From the NCBI RefSeq assembly GCF_000424285.1, contig NZ_AUJP01000003.1, positions 1 to 64,000 of the forward strand: a DNA stretch of 64,000 nt. The letters are read 5' to 3'. The position numbers and the translations under genes were made by a program. Below, in pieces: positions 57,578-64,000 of this stretch. Under the pieces are notes generated by a model. That model saw nothing but the letters and a program-made list of their open reading frames with translations. It was not told the origin of the DNA and searched no databases. Source of the DNA: Butyrivibrio sp. MB2005. GTDB taxonomy: Bacteria; Bacillota; Clostridia; Lachnospirales; Lachnospiraceae. Positions within the stretch are counted from its first letter, which is position 1, and every line of letters begins with the position of its first letter.

Positions 57578-57619
57578 ATGGCTATGGCTGCGTTTTTACA
57601 AAGCCATAGCCATTTTTTC
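57578..57619 (+). terminator. Terminator of tdk
   Basis: ATGGCTATGGCT (57578-57589) pairs with AGCCATAGCCAT (57602-57613), followed by TTTTTT. Confidence 0.92.
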
Positions 57620-57677
57620 TTATAGGAAATACTACCTAAATAGCATTTCGTGCCCGTTGGGGATACCGGGAACAAGT

Positions 57678-58676
57678 TTACTGTATTGAGCCGGCGTTTG
57701 ATTTATCAACGGGAACGAATGGAACCCAGACGTACATTTTATCGTTTGTTACATACTCTACATCCTTGATGGTGCCTTTCTTCGCAAGGGCTACAGCTGC
57801 TTCTATGCAGGCAGCACCCTGACCTGTAGCTGACTGATAAACTGTGAACTGCATACCGCCATCCAGAATGGACTGGCAGCCGTCTACTGTTGCGTCAATT
57901 CCAACAACAGGAACCTTTGAGGTATCTATTCCAAGTTCATTCATAGCCTGAACGACACCAAGTGCCATGGAATCGTTGTTACAGATGACGCAGTCATATT
58001 CCTGCTGTGTCTTCAGGAAGGTCTTGAATCCGTCTGCAGCCTTCTGAGTATCCCAATAAGCTGTATCATTGAACACGTAGTTGGCATCAACGCCGTTTTT
58101 CTTGAAGAAGTTTTTAACGGATTTGGTTCTGCTGATTGCCGCAGGGTGCCCGGGCTGACCCTGGAAAAGAACTACATTAAGGCTCTTTGGATTGCCCAGT
58201 GTTTTCCATACATATTCTGCCTGCATGGTTCCTGCATCTATTTCATAACTTCCAACATAAATGTATTTATCAGGTTTAAGGTGATCTTCTGAGGGCTGTG
58301 TGTTGGTGAATATTATAGGTGTATCACCTGCTATTACCTCAAGCTGCAACGCAGTATCTGCATCAACCGGATTGCAGATAATTGCGTCATATCCCTTTGA
58401 CACCGCGTCGCGGATCTGAACAACCTGTTCATCTACAGAGGCACATGGTGCTCCAAGATCAACAGTCACTCCGCTTTTGGCGCCTGCCTCTGCAACTGAG
58501 TTCATTATCAGCTCCTTGAAATCGTCGAGAGTCAAAGTGGAGAAGAATACTTTGACGCCTGAACCATCAATAGAGCCACTATCTGAGGAAGCTTTTCCGC
58601 AGCCTGTGATAGTAGTGATTGTTAATATACATACTGCCAAAATACTTATCAATCTGGTTGAAATGCATTTTTTCAT
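57678..58676 (-). CDS. Sugar-type substrate-binding lipoprotein (Peripla_BP_4) without transporter
   Basis: A 332-residue lipoprotein: signal peptide ending TITGC (cysteine about 26), then a ribose/galactose-binding-protein-like two-domain fold (VKVFFSTLTLDDFKELIMNSV, GYDAIICNPVDADTAL, YVGSYEIDAGTMQAEYV, DCVICNNDSMALGVVQAM, PVVGIDATVDGCQSIL). No permease or ATPase gene is near. It lies 14 bp after a chemoreceptor gene on the same strand, so it probably serves as a ligand-binding partner for chemotaxis rather than for transport. That role is inferred. Confidence 0.88.
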   Translation of the reverse strand: MKKCISTRLISILAVCILTITTITGCGKASSDSGSIDGSGVKVFFSTLTLDDFKELIMNSVAEAGAKSGVTVDLGAPCASVDEQVVQIRDAVSKGYDAIICNPVDADTALQLEVIAGDTPIIFTNTQPSEDHLKPDKYIYVGSYEIDAGTMQAEYVWKTLGNPKSLNVVLFQGQPGHPAAISRTKSVKNFFKKNGVDANYVFNDTAYWDTQKAADGFKTFLKTQQEYDCVICNNDSMALGVVQAMNELGIDTSKVPVVGIDATVDGCQSILDGGMQFTVYQSATGQGAACIEAAVALAKKGTIKDVEYVTNDKMYVWVPFVPVDKSNAGSIQ

Positions 58677-58690
58677 GATAAGACCTCCTC

Positions 58691-60688
58691 TTAAATCTTA
58701 AACTGTTGAACATGGGCGGTGAGAGTGTCAGATGTGTTTGCAAGCTCGTGTGAGTTGTTGGCCACATCTTCACTGCTTCTTGATATATTCTTGGCCTGTT
58801 CAACCATGTTCTGTGAGGTTGCCAGTATCTCATCTGCACTTGCGGCCTGTTCTTCAGAGATGGCAGCTACATTAGTTGATACATCATTAACCTTTTCGAC
58901 ATTCCTTATCATCTCTTCTATGCACTCATTGGATGCCTGAATATTGGAATAAATCTGATCGAAGGTATCAACTGCTACGTTAATAAGTTCACTGTTTTTC
59001 TCAATACTTTCGGCACTGGCATTGGCCTGACCTACGGCTTCATCAATCAGTCTGTGGACATCACCGATGAGGTTGGAGATATTTGTTGCGCTTTCTGAAC
59101 TGGTTTGAGCCAGTTTGCCAATTTGTGTTGCAACTACTGCAAATCCCTTACCTGCTTCACCGGCGCGGGCAGCCTCGATAGAAGCGTTAAGTGATAAGAG
59201 ATTGGTCTCTTCTGCAATCTCTGCGATCATGCTTACAATATTCGTGATTTCTTCAGATGCCTTGCCTACCTCATTGATGGAATCAACAAGCTGGTTGTTT
59301 GCAGATTGGATTCCTTCCATGGCATGGGAGAGTTTTTCCATATCTTCCCGGCCTTTCTGAGAAATCTTAACGGTTTCCTTCATTGCCACATCAGCTTTTT
59401 CTGAATTATCCTTGGTATCAGCTACTACGTTAGCAAGTGTGGTTGCATTTTCAGCGATATCTCCTACAGCTATGGCAAGCTGATCAACAGTATCATTAAG
59501 CTGCTGCATAGCTTCTGCCTGTGACTGTGATGCATCGAACATGTCTCTTGATACAGCGTCGCTGGTTTCAGATTCCTGTTTAAGCTTTTCAGACTCTTCG
59601 CTGATGCTTGAAAGCATACTTCTCATACTGGCAATGAATTCGGAAATCTTGCCACTCATGACGCCAATCTCATCATTACTCTGAGGTTTTATATCTATAG
59701 TAAAGTCGCCTTCGCTCATGGCGTGGATACTTTCTGTTATTCCTGCGAGAGGAGCTATAACTTTGCTAACTACGAAGATGATGAGAAGTATGATAATAAC
59801 TACAGCGATAATACCTGCCATTAGCAGATAATTTGCAAGCTCCTGAACGCTGGCCATTATAACATCCTCTGCAATATAGGAAACCAGTATCCAGTCAGTG
59901 CCACTGATTTCTTTAAAAGCAACAACATATTTGCCGATGTCCTTTGTTGTAAGATCATTATCGGCTATGGACTGAGCAATGCCTGCCAGAAGACTGTTGC
60001 TGTTGTTTGTGTCAAGCGTTGTGGATACAAGGGCGGAATCTCTGTGAGCAAGAATGGTATTGTCGTTGGTGTCAACAAGGAAAGAACTTGCTTTATCCAT
60101 TTTTACACCGGAGTTAACAATAATACTGATTTTGTCCAGAGTAACATCTGCGGCTATGACCTTTATGGAATCATCACCGTAATTGATGATGGCAGAGGCA
60201 CTTATTACATTGATGCCTTCTGCGTTTTTGTATGCTGTACCGTACTGCATGTTAGCTCTTGTAAGTCCCTGCTTGTACCAGGTAGAGTTAGTGGGATCAT
60301 TTTCCTCAAGGGATGACTCTGTAGGCTTTATAAACTCTCCATCTGAGGTTGCTATATGTAGTCCCTCAGGTGAATTGGAATTGAACCCATAATAGGAATC
60401 AAGGAGTTTTTGAAGCTGGTCGGAATCAGGTTCAGAGCCTTCAATAGCCTGCTTCGCAGTTTTAAAGAACTCAAGATTTTCATCCAGCCAGGATTCGATG
60501 TTATCTGCCTGATTGGAAATGGAAGTATTCAGGTTGGCAGTTGCAAGCTCGGTCATACGTTTTCTTGACATGGTAGTAGCTATGGTGACAAGAACAGCAA
60601 TCATGATAACTACTATGGGAACGATGTACAGAAGTAGTCTGTTCCTTATTTTTCCTCTCTTTGGAACTTTAGCAGCTTTTTCACTCAT
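58691..60688 (-). CDS. Methyl-accepting chemotaxis protein with dCache sensor
   Basis: A 665-residue chemoreceptor. A first helix (about 18-38), an extracellular double-Cache-type sensor (about 40-285) and a second helix (about 288-312) are followed by HAMP (about 313-365). The long cytoplasmic coiled coil has the highly conserved tip [20 protein letters not shown] and [11 protein letters not shown]. It signals to CheA/CheW, which are not in the window. AAAGGAGG precedes the ATG at 60688. It is co-transcribed with the binding lipoprotein downstream. Confidence 0.94.
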   Translation of the reverse strand: MSEKAAKVPKRGKIRNRLLLYIVPIVVIMIAVLVTIATTMSRKRMTELATANLNTSISNQADNIESWLDENLEFFKTAKQAIEGSEPDSDQLQKLLDSYYGFNSNSPEGLHIATSDGEFIKPTESSLEENDPTNSTWYKQGLTRANMQYGTAYKNAEGINVISASAIINYGDDSIKVIAADVTLDKISIIVNSGVKMDKASSFLVDTNDNTILAHRDSALVSTTLDTNNSNSLLAGIAQSIADNDLTTKDIGKYVVAFKEISGTDWILVSYIAEDVIMASVQELANYLLMAGIIAVVIIILLIIFVVSKVIAPLAGITESIHAMSEGDFTIDIKPQSNDEIGVMSGKISEFIASMRSMLSSISEESEKLKQESETSDAVSRDMFDASQSQAEAMQQLNDTVDQLAIAVGDIAENATTLANVVADTKDNSEKADVAMKETVKISQKGREDMEKLSHAMEGIQSANNQLVDSINEVGKASEEITNIVSMIAEIAEETNLLSLNASIEAARAGEAGKGFAVVATQIGKLAQTSSESATNISNLIGDVHRLIDEAVGQANASAESIEKNSELINVAVDTFDQIYSNIQASNECIEEMIRNVEKVNDVSTNVAAISEEQAASADEILATSQNMVEQAKNISRSSEDVANNSHELANTSDTLTAHVQQFKI

Positions 60689-60821
60689 TTGGGCCTCCTT
60701 TATTTGAAGGAAAATACAATACATATAATGCTATTCTAAACTTATCATTAATGTGTAAAAAAACAGCGAGCATATTCTAAAATTTGCGTAAATTATTACG
60801 AAAAAAAGAACAAACTATATT

Positions 60822-60850
60822 ACTCTATTTTGTACCAAATCAAATAGAGT
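60822..60850. promoter_or_regulatory. Inverted repeat in the divergent MCP / coiled-coil gene promoter region
   Basis: ACTCTATTT (60822-60830) and AAATAGAGT (60842-60850) are perfect inverted arms 11 bp apart. TACAAT (60857-60862) just after it could be the -10 box of the plus-strand gene. Possible operator; regulator unknown. Confidence 0.45.
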
Positions 60851-60905
60851 CTGTGATACAATAAAAATCAGCATAAATGCATTATAACGATGTAAGGGGG
60901 AGCAT

Positions 60906-61292
60906 ATGGAAAACAACGTTAATGAAAAAATACTGAAATTCCAGAAGCTGCAGACTTTCTGTACGGCAGGTATATTTGTAGTTATTCTTATCGCAGTTAT
61001 TATGGTGGTACCAAGGGCTGTTAAACTGCTGGATCAGGCACAGAGTGTAGCGGAAGGAGCCATGTCTACACTGGAGAAGGCGGATAGTACTCTTGCCGAC
61101 ATATCCGAAATGGCCGATTCGATTGAGCAGACCGGGGAAGACATGAATAAGCTAATCAAGGATAATGAGAGTACTCTCACTGAATCACTGGATAAAATGT
61201 CTCAGATAGATTTCGATGGACTTAATAAGGCGATAACTGACCTTCAGGATGCAGTTGGTCCTTTTGCGAGTTTTATGAACAAATTTAGATAA
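60906..61292 (+). CDS. Membrane-anchored coiled-coil protein
   Basis: A 128-residue protein with one N-terminal transmembrane helix (TAGIFVVILIAVIMVVP, about 19-36) and a long helical, acidic extracytoplasmic or cytoplasmic coiled coil (about 40-128) with heptad-like ADSTLADISEMADSIEQT. It looks like DUF948-type or envelope-associated proteins, but the family is not certain. The ribosome binding site is AAGGGGGAG. The DUF6465 gene follows 12 bp later. Confidence 0.7.
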   Translation: MENNVNEKILKFQKLQTFCTAGIFVVILIAVIMVVPRAVKLLDQAQSVAEGAMSTLEKADSTLADISEMADSIEQTGEDMNKLIKDNESTLTESLDKMSQIDFDGLNKAITDLQDAVGPFASFMNKFR

Positions 61293-61304
61293 GGGGTGAT
61301 TGAT

Positions 61305-61760
61305 ATGGCTAAGAAAGCAAGTGATACAATAAAGGACATCGCAAAAACCGTTACAGAGGCAGCAGAGCCTTATATCGAAAAGGCAAAGGAAAAAGGAGCT
61401 CCTGTCATCGAAGAGATGAAGGAGAAGGCTGAGCCTGCAATCGATGTTGCCATGAAAAATGCCGGCCCTTATATCAAAAAGGCAAAGGAGCAGGGAACCA
61501 AGGCAGCTGATAAAGTACGAGCAGCTACCAAGGATATATCTGAGGCTTCAGCCAAGAAGAACCAGAAGACCGAGTTCTTTATCCAGTATAAGGATTATGA
61601 AATCCGCACAGAGGATATTGCACAAAAGATCCGCGAGCAGTATATTGCAGAAGGACATAAAGCAAGTGACATTAAAGAGCTTCAGGTTTATTTAAAACCC
61701 GAGGAGAACACCGCGTATTATGTGGTTAACCACAAGGATACAGGTAAGTTCACATATTGA
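61305..61760 (+). CDS. DUF6465-family protein
   Basis: A 151-residue soluble protein. The N-terminal ~85 residues are alanine/lysine/glutamate-rich helices with repeated EKAKEKGAPVIEEMKEKAEP-type segments. The C-terminal ~60 residues form the compact domain KTEFFIQYKDYEIRTEDIAQKIREQY...LKPEENTAYYVVNHKDTG seen in DUF6465 proteins of Lachnospiraceae. Function unknown. The ATG at 61305 follows AAGGGGTGATTG. It is paired with the membrane coiled-coil gene, perhaps as an envelope-associated unit. Confidence 0.75.
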   Translation: MAKKASDTIKDIAKTVTEAAEPYIEKAKEKGAPVIEEMKEKAEPAIDVAMKNAGPYIKKAKEQGTKAADKVRAATKDISEASAKKNQKTEFFIQYKDYEIRTEDIAQKIREQYIAEGHKASDIKELQVYLKPEENTAYYVVNHKDTGKFTY

Positions 61761-61784
61761 TTAGCAGTAAGGCAGGATTTATTT

Positions 61785-62096
61785 TTGAAGATAGAAAAGA
61801 ATTTATTTTTTAATTTAAGACATTACGAGTATGGAGAGGCGTTTTTTGGAAGCTACAAGGGAATGCGCTTCCGACTTGCAAGAGAACCGCTGGATCACGT
61901 GTTTTTCGTGCCGGTAGAGGACAGAGATCCCGATGCCAGACTTATGGCAACGGTGTGGCCTGAACCATACAGCTATTTTGATACTCCCGATGAACAGAAA
62001 ATATCAGAGAAGTTTTCCATTGATGAGGAGGGCTTCGATGCGGCAATTGAGTGGATCAATCAGATGTATGACAGCCGCGACTGGAATGAATCCTGA
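61785..62096 (+). CDS. Hypothetical protein (103 aa)
   Basis: A 103-residue soluble acidic protein starting at TTG (AAGGCAGGA upstream): KIEKNLFFNLRHYEYGEAFF, RFRLAREPLDHVFFVPVEDRD, YFDTPDEQKISEKFSIDEEGFDAAIEWIN. Small alpha/beta proteins of this kind are common in Lachnospiraceae; I know no function. It follows the DUF6465 gene by 24 bp and ends before a terminator. Confidence 0.7.
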   Translation: MKIEKNLFFNLRHYEYGEAFFGSYKGMRFRLAREPLDHVFFVPVEDRDPDARLMATVWPEPYSYFDTPDEQKISEKFSIDEEGFDAAIEWINQMYDSRDWNES

Positions 62097-62128
62097 AAAT
62101 TTAAAAATTGAAAAAAGGAAAAGCAGAC

Positions 62129-62163
62129 TCCCCGCAGAATATAATAACTGTGGGGAGTTTTTC
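62129..62163 (+). terminator. Rho-independent terminator
   Basis: ACTCCCCGCAG / CTGTGGGGAGT arms around an A/T loop, followed by TTTTTC. Confidence 0.88.
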
Positions 62164-62168
62164 AAACT

Positions 62169-63176
62169 ATGAAAATAAGAGAAAACTTAGAAAACAGAGA
62201 AAGACTTAATTTAAGCCCTTATGCTACCCTCAGCATGAATTCGAGGGGGAGGGAAATTGATGAGGAGCCCTGCGATATCAGACCGTGTTTTCAGCGGGAC
62301 AGGGATCGAATCTTATATTCCAAATCATTCCGCAGACTTAAGGACAAGACGCAGGTTTTTTTAACACCTGACGGAGATCATTACAGAACCAGAATGACTC
62401 ATACCCTTGAGGTAGCTCAGAATGCAAGAACCATTGCAAGAGCACTTAAGTTAAATGAGGATCTGTGTGAAGCCATTGCTTTTGGTCATGACCTTGGGCA
62501 TACACCCTTTGGCCATGCGGGAGAACGCGCGCTTAATGATATCTGCCCTTATGGCTTTAAGCATAACGAGCAGAGTCTTCGTACAGTTGAACTTCTTGAG
62601 AAGGATGGAGCAGGCCTTAATCTGACCTTTGAAGTCAGAGACGGAATCATTAATCATGAGATGAATACCACAGCCATCACCTTAGAGGGAAGGGTTGTGA
62701 GGCTTTCAGATAAGATAGCTTATATTCATCATGATATGGATGATGCCATAAGAGGCGGAATACTTAAGGTAAGCGATGTGCCGGAGAGCATTACAAAGGT
62801 CATCGGTCATACCAATGGTGAGTGGCTTGATACATTTATTCATGACATAGTTGAAAACAGTTTTGATAAGAATGACATTGCCATGTCCGATGAGGTGGGC
62901 AATGCGCTGATGGAGCTAAGAGCCTTCATGTTTAAGAGCGTATATACCAATCCTGTAGCCAAGAGCCAGGAAGGTAAGGCTGAGAACCTCGTCAAGATTC
63001 TTTATCAGTATTATATGGACCATCTCGATGTGCTTCCGGATTACCTTAAGAGATTACTTGAGGATGGACAGCCCAGAGAGAGAATTGTTTGTGATTATAT
63101 AAGTTCCATGACAGACAGATTTGCGATTGCCAGATTTCATGAGATCTATGTGCCTCAGAGCTGGCAGGTACTATAA
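62169..63176 (+). CDS. Deoxyguanosinetriphosphate triphosphohydrolase-like protein
   Basis: A 335-residue HD-domain dNTPase. The start segment LSPYATLSMNSRGREIDEEPCDIRPCFQRDRDRILYSKSFRRLKDKTQVF matches dGTPase-like proteins. The metal site is R..THTLEVAQNAR, FGHDLGHTPFGHAGE (about 103-117) and later SDKIAYIHHDMDDA. It hydrolyses dNTPs to nucleoside and triphosphate. The start codon lies directly behind the terminator, so its ribosome binding site is within TGGGGAG of the hairpin. dnaG follows 26 bp later, the usual Clostridia order. Confidence 0.92.
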   Translation: MKIRENLENRERLNLSPYATLSMNSRGREIDEEPCDIRPCFQRDRDRILYSKSFRRLKDKTQVFLTPDGDHYRTRMTHTLEVAQNARTIARALKLNEDLCEAIAFGHDLGHTPFGHAGERALNDICPYGFKHNEQSLRTVELLEKDGAGLNLTFEVRDGIINHEMNTTAITLEGRVVRLSDKIAYIHHDMDDAIRGGILKVSDVPESITKVIGHTNGEWLDTFIHDIVENSFDKNDIAMSDEVGNALMELRAFMFKSVYTNPVAKSQEGKAENLVKILYQYYMDHLDVLPDYLKRLLEDGQPRERIVCDYISSMTDRFAIARFHEIYVPQSWQVL

Positions 63177-63202
63177 GGGACTTTTCAAATAAAGGGATAA
63201 AA

Positions 63203-64000
63203 ATGCGATACTCGGATGACATCATAGAAGAGGTCAGATCCCGTAATGACATAGTGGACGTTATAGGGCAGTATGTGAGCCTTAAGCGTGCCGGAGCCAA
63301 TTACGTGGGGCTGTGTCCTTTCCATAATGAGAAATCTCCGTCCTTTAGTGTTTCACCATCCAAGCAGATGTTTTACTGCTTTGGCTGCAGAGTGGGCGGC
63401 AATGTTTTCTCGTTTTTAATGAAATATGACAATTTGACATTTGGTGAAGCAGTCAGATCTCTTGCTGAGAGAGGCGGAGTGAAGCTTCCTGAGGAAGATG
63501 AATCCCCCGAAGCTAAGCGGATGAGAGATAAACGTGCCACCCTTTTTGAGATAAATAAAGAGGCTGCCAAATACTATGTTTATCAGTTAAAAGGCAGATC
63601 CGGTGAAAAGGGCCTTGCTTATTTTAGAGACAGGAAGCTTACGGATGAGACCATTACCAGATTCGGACTTGGCTATGCAAACGTCAGCAGCGATGATCTG
63701 GTGAAATACCTTAGGAGCAAGGGCTACAGCGATGCTCTTATCATCGAGGCGGGCCTTGCATCCCATGATGAAAAATACGGCACCCATGATAAGTTTTGGA
63801 ACAGAGTAATGTTTCCGATACTTGATGCCAATTCCAAGGTCATCGGCTTTGGCGGAAGACTGATGGGAGATGGAAAACCCAAATATCTCAATTCTCCCGA
63901 GACCCCTGTTTTCGATAAGAGCAGGAATTTATTCGGACTTAATTATGCCAAGAACGCCAGAGCAGGCTACATCATTATCTGCGAGGGATATATGGATGTA
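63203..64000 (+). CDS. dnaG: DNA primase, 5' part (runs off the window)
   Basis: The first 266 codons of DnaG. The N-terminal zinc ribbon is complete: LCPFHNEKSPSFSVSPSKQMFYCFGCRVGG (about 38-67). The catalytic core follows with VMFPILDANSKVIGFGGR, KYLNSPETPVFDKSRNLFGL and the start of the TOPRIM domain, IICEGYMDV, at the window edge. AAAGGGATAAAA precedes the ATG. Primase makes the RNA primers for replication; in related genomes rpoD (sigA) follows. Confidence 0.96.
   Translation, partial: MRYSDDIIEEVRSRNDIVDVIGQYVSLKRAGANYVGLCPFHNEKSPSFSVSPSKQMFYCFGCRVGGNVFSFLMKYDNLTFGEAVRSLAERGGVKLPEEDESPEAKRMRDKRATLFEINKEAAKYYVYQLKGRSGEKGLAYFRDRKLTDETITRFGLGYANVSSDDLVKYLRSKGYSDALIIEAGLASHDEKYGTHDKFWNRVMFPILDANSKVIGFGGRLMGDGKPKYLNSPETPVFDKSRNLFGLNYAKNARAGYIIICEGYMDV

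Overview
The window looks like chromosome of a Lachnospiraceae (Clostridia) bacterium, most probably Butyrivibrio or Pseudobutyrivibrio. It is AT-rich with strong AGGAGG-type ribosome binding sites. It carries several diguanylate cyclases and sensory genes, a flagellar hook gene with a sigma-28-type promoter, a CIRCE box, BspA-type leucine-rich secreted proteins, and an esterase aligning residue-for-residue with the catalytic triad of Butyrivibrio proteoclasticus Est1E. The genus is inferred; no 16S or taxonomic marker gene is present.

Layout. 0-5 kb: a tRNA-Leu, a broken tRNA-Leu copy split by a GC-rich hairpin element, a DUF3781 gene, a spermidine-synthase-like protein, a membrane diguanylate cyclase and a beta-CASP metallo-beta-lactamase RNase. 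5-11 kb: a secreted LRR protein, thyA-folA, and a three-gene ABC transporter (binding protein, permease, ATPase) with a promoter and a palindromic operator. 11-17.5 kb: an LRR-like / vWA / MoxR ATPase cassette, a secreted protein and a pseudo-receiver GGDEF protein. 18-25 kb: a DUF1858 protein, a TetM-like GTPase fused to a Rae1/YacP-type NYN nuclease, tRNA-Pro, a CAP-domain protein, serine acetyltransferase and the hook gene. 25-30 kb: a CIRCE-controlled MecA-like adaptor with an arginase-family enzyme, a PadR regulator with a membrane protein, and a SpoIIE-type phosphatase.

30-43.8 kb is an accessory region: many small acetyltransferase, hydrolase, GyrI-like, VOC and methyltransferase genes mixed with truncated genes, a frameshifted phosphotransferase, a chimeric epimerase/GNAT gene, an IS1182-like relic and duplicated gene fragments. 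It ends at a pair of tRNA-Leu genes. 43.8-48.4 kb is a tidy block (DEDDh exonuclease, Est1E-like esterase, dtd, AGCS symporter) bounded by two identical, outward-facing tRNA-Leu(AAG) genes. Both have GC-rich elements on their outer side. 48.6-49.9 kb is gene-free: two tandem GC-rich elements, a four-unit tandem repeat with fixed 12-nt variable cores, and two gene remnants. 50-64 kb is core-like: LD-carboxypeptidase, NUDIX, ThpR, a hybrid kinase, CPBP protease, K+ channel, thymidine kinase, an orphan sugar-binding lipoprotein with a chemoreceptor, dGTPase, and the start of dnaG.

The most unusual signals are: (1) a family of GC-rich hairpin elements that sit between the T-loop (GGGTTCAA) and the 3' acceptor strand of tRNA-Leu 3'-end fragments, each beside an intact tRNA-Leu, with compensatory stem changes between copies; (2) the 73-bp-period array at 49.04-49.31 kb; (3) the ribosome-protection-type GTPase fused to an A-site mRNA nuclease-like domain; (4) a CIRCE box overlapping the promoter of a mecA-like gene; (5) a duplicated GNAT gene whose two ends lie 5.2 kb apart.
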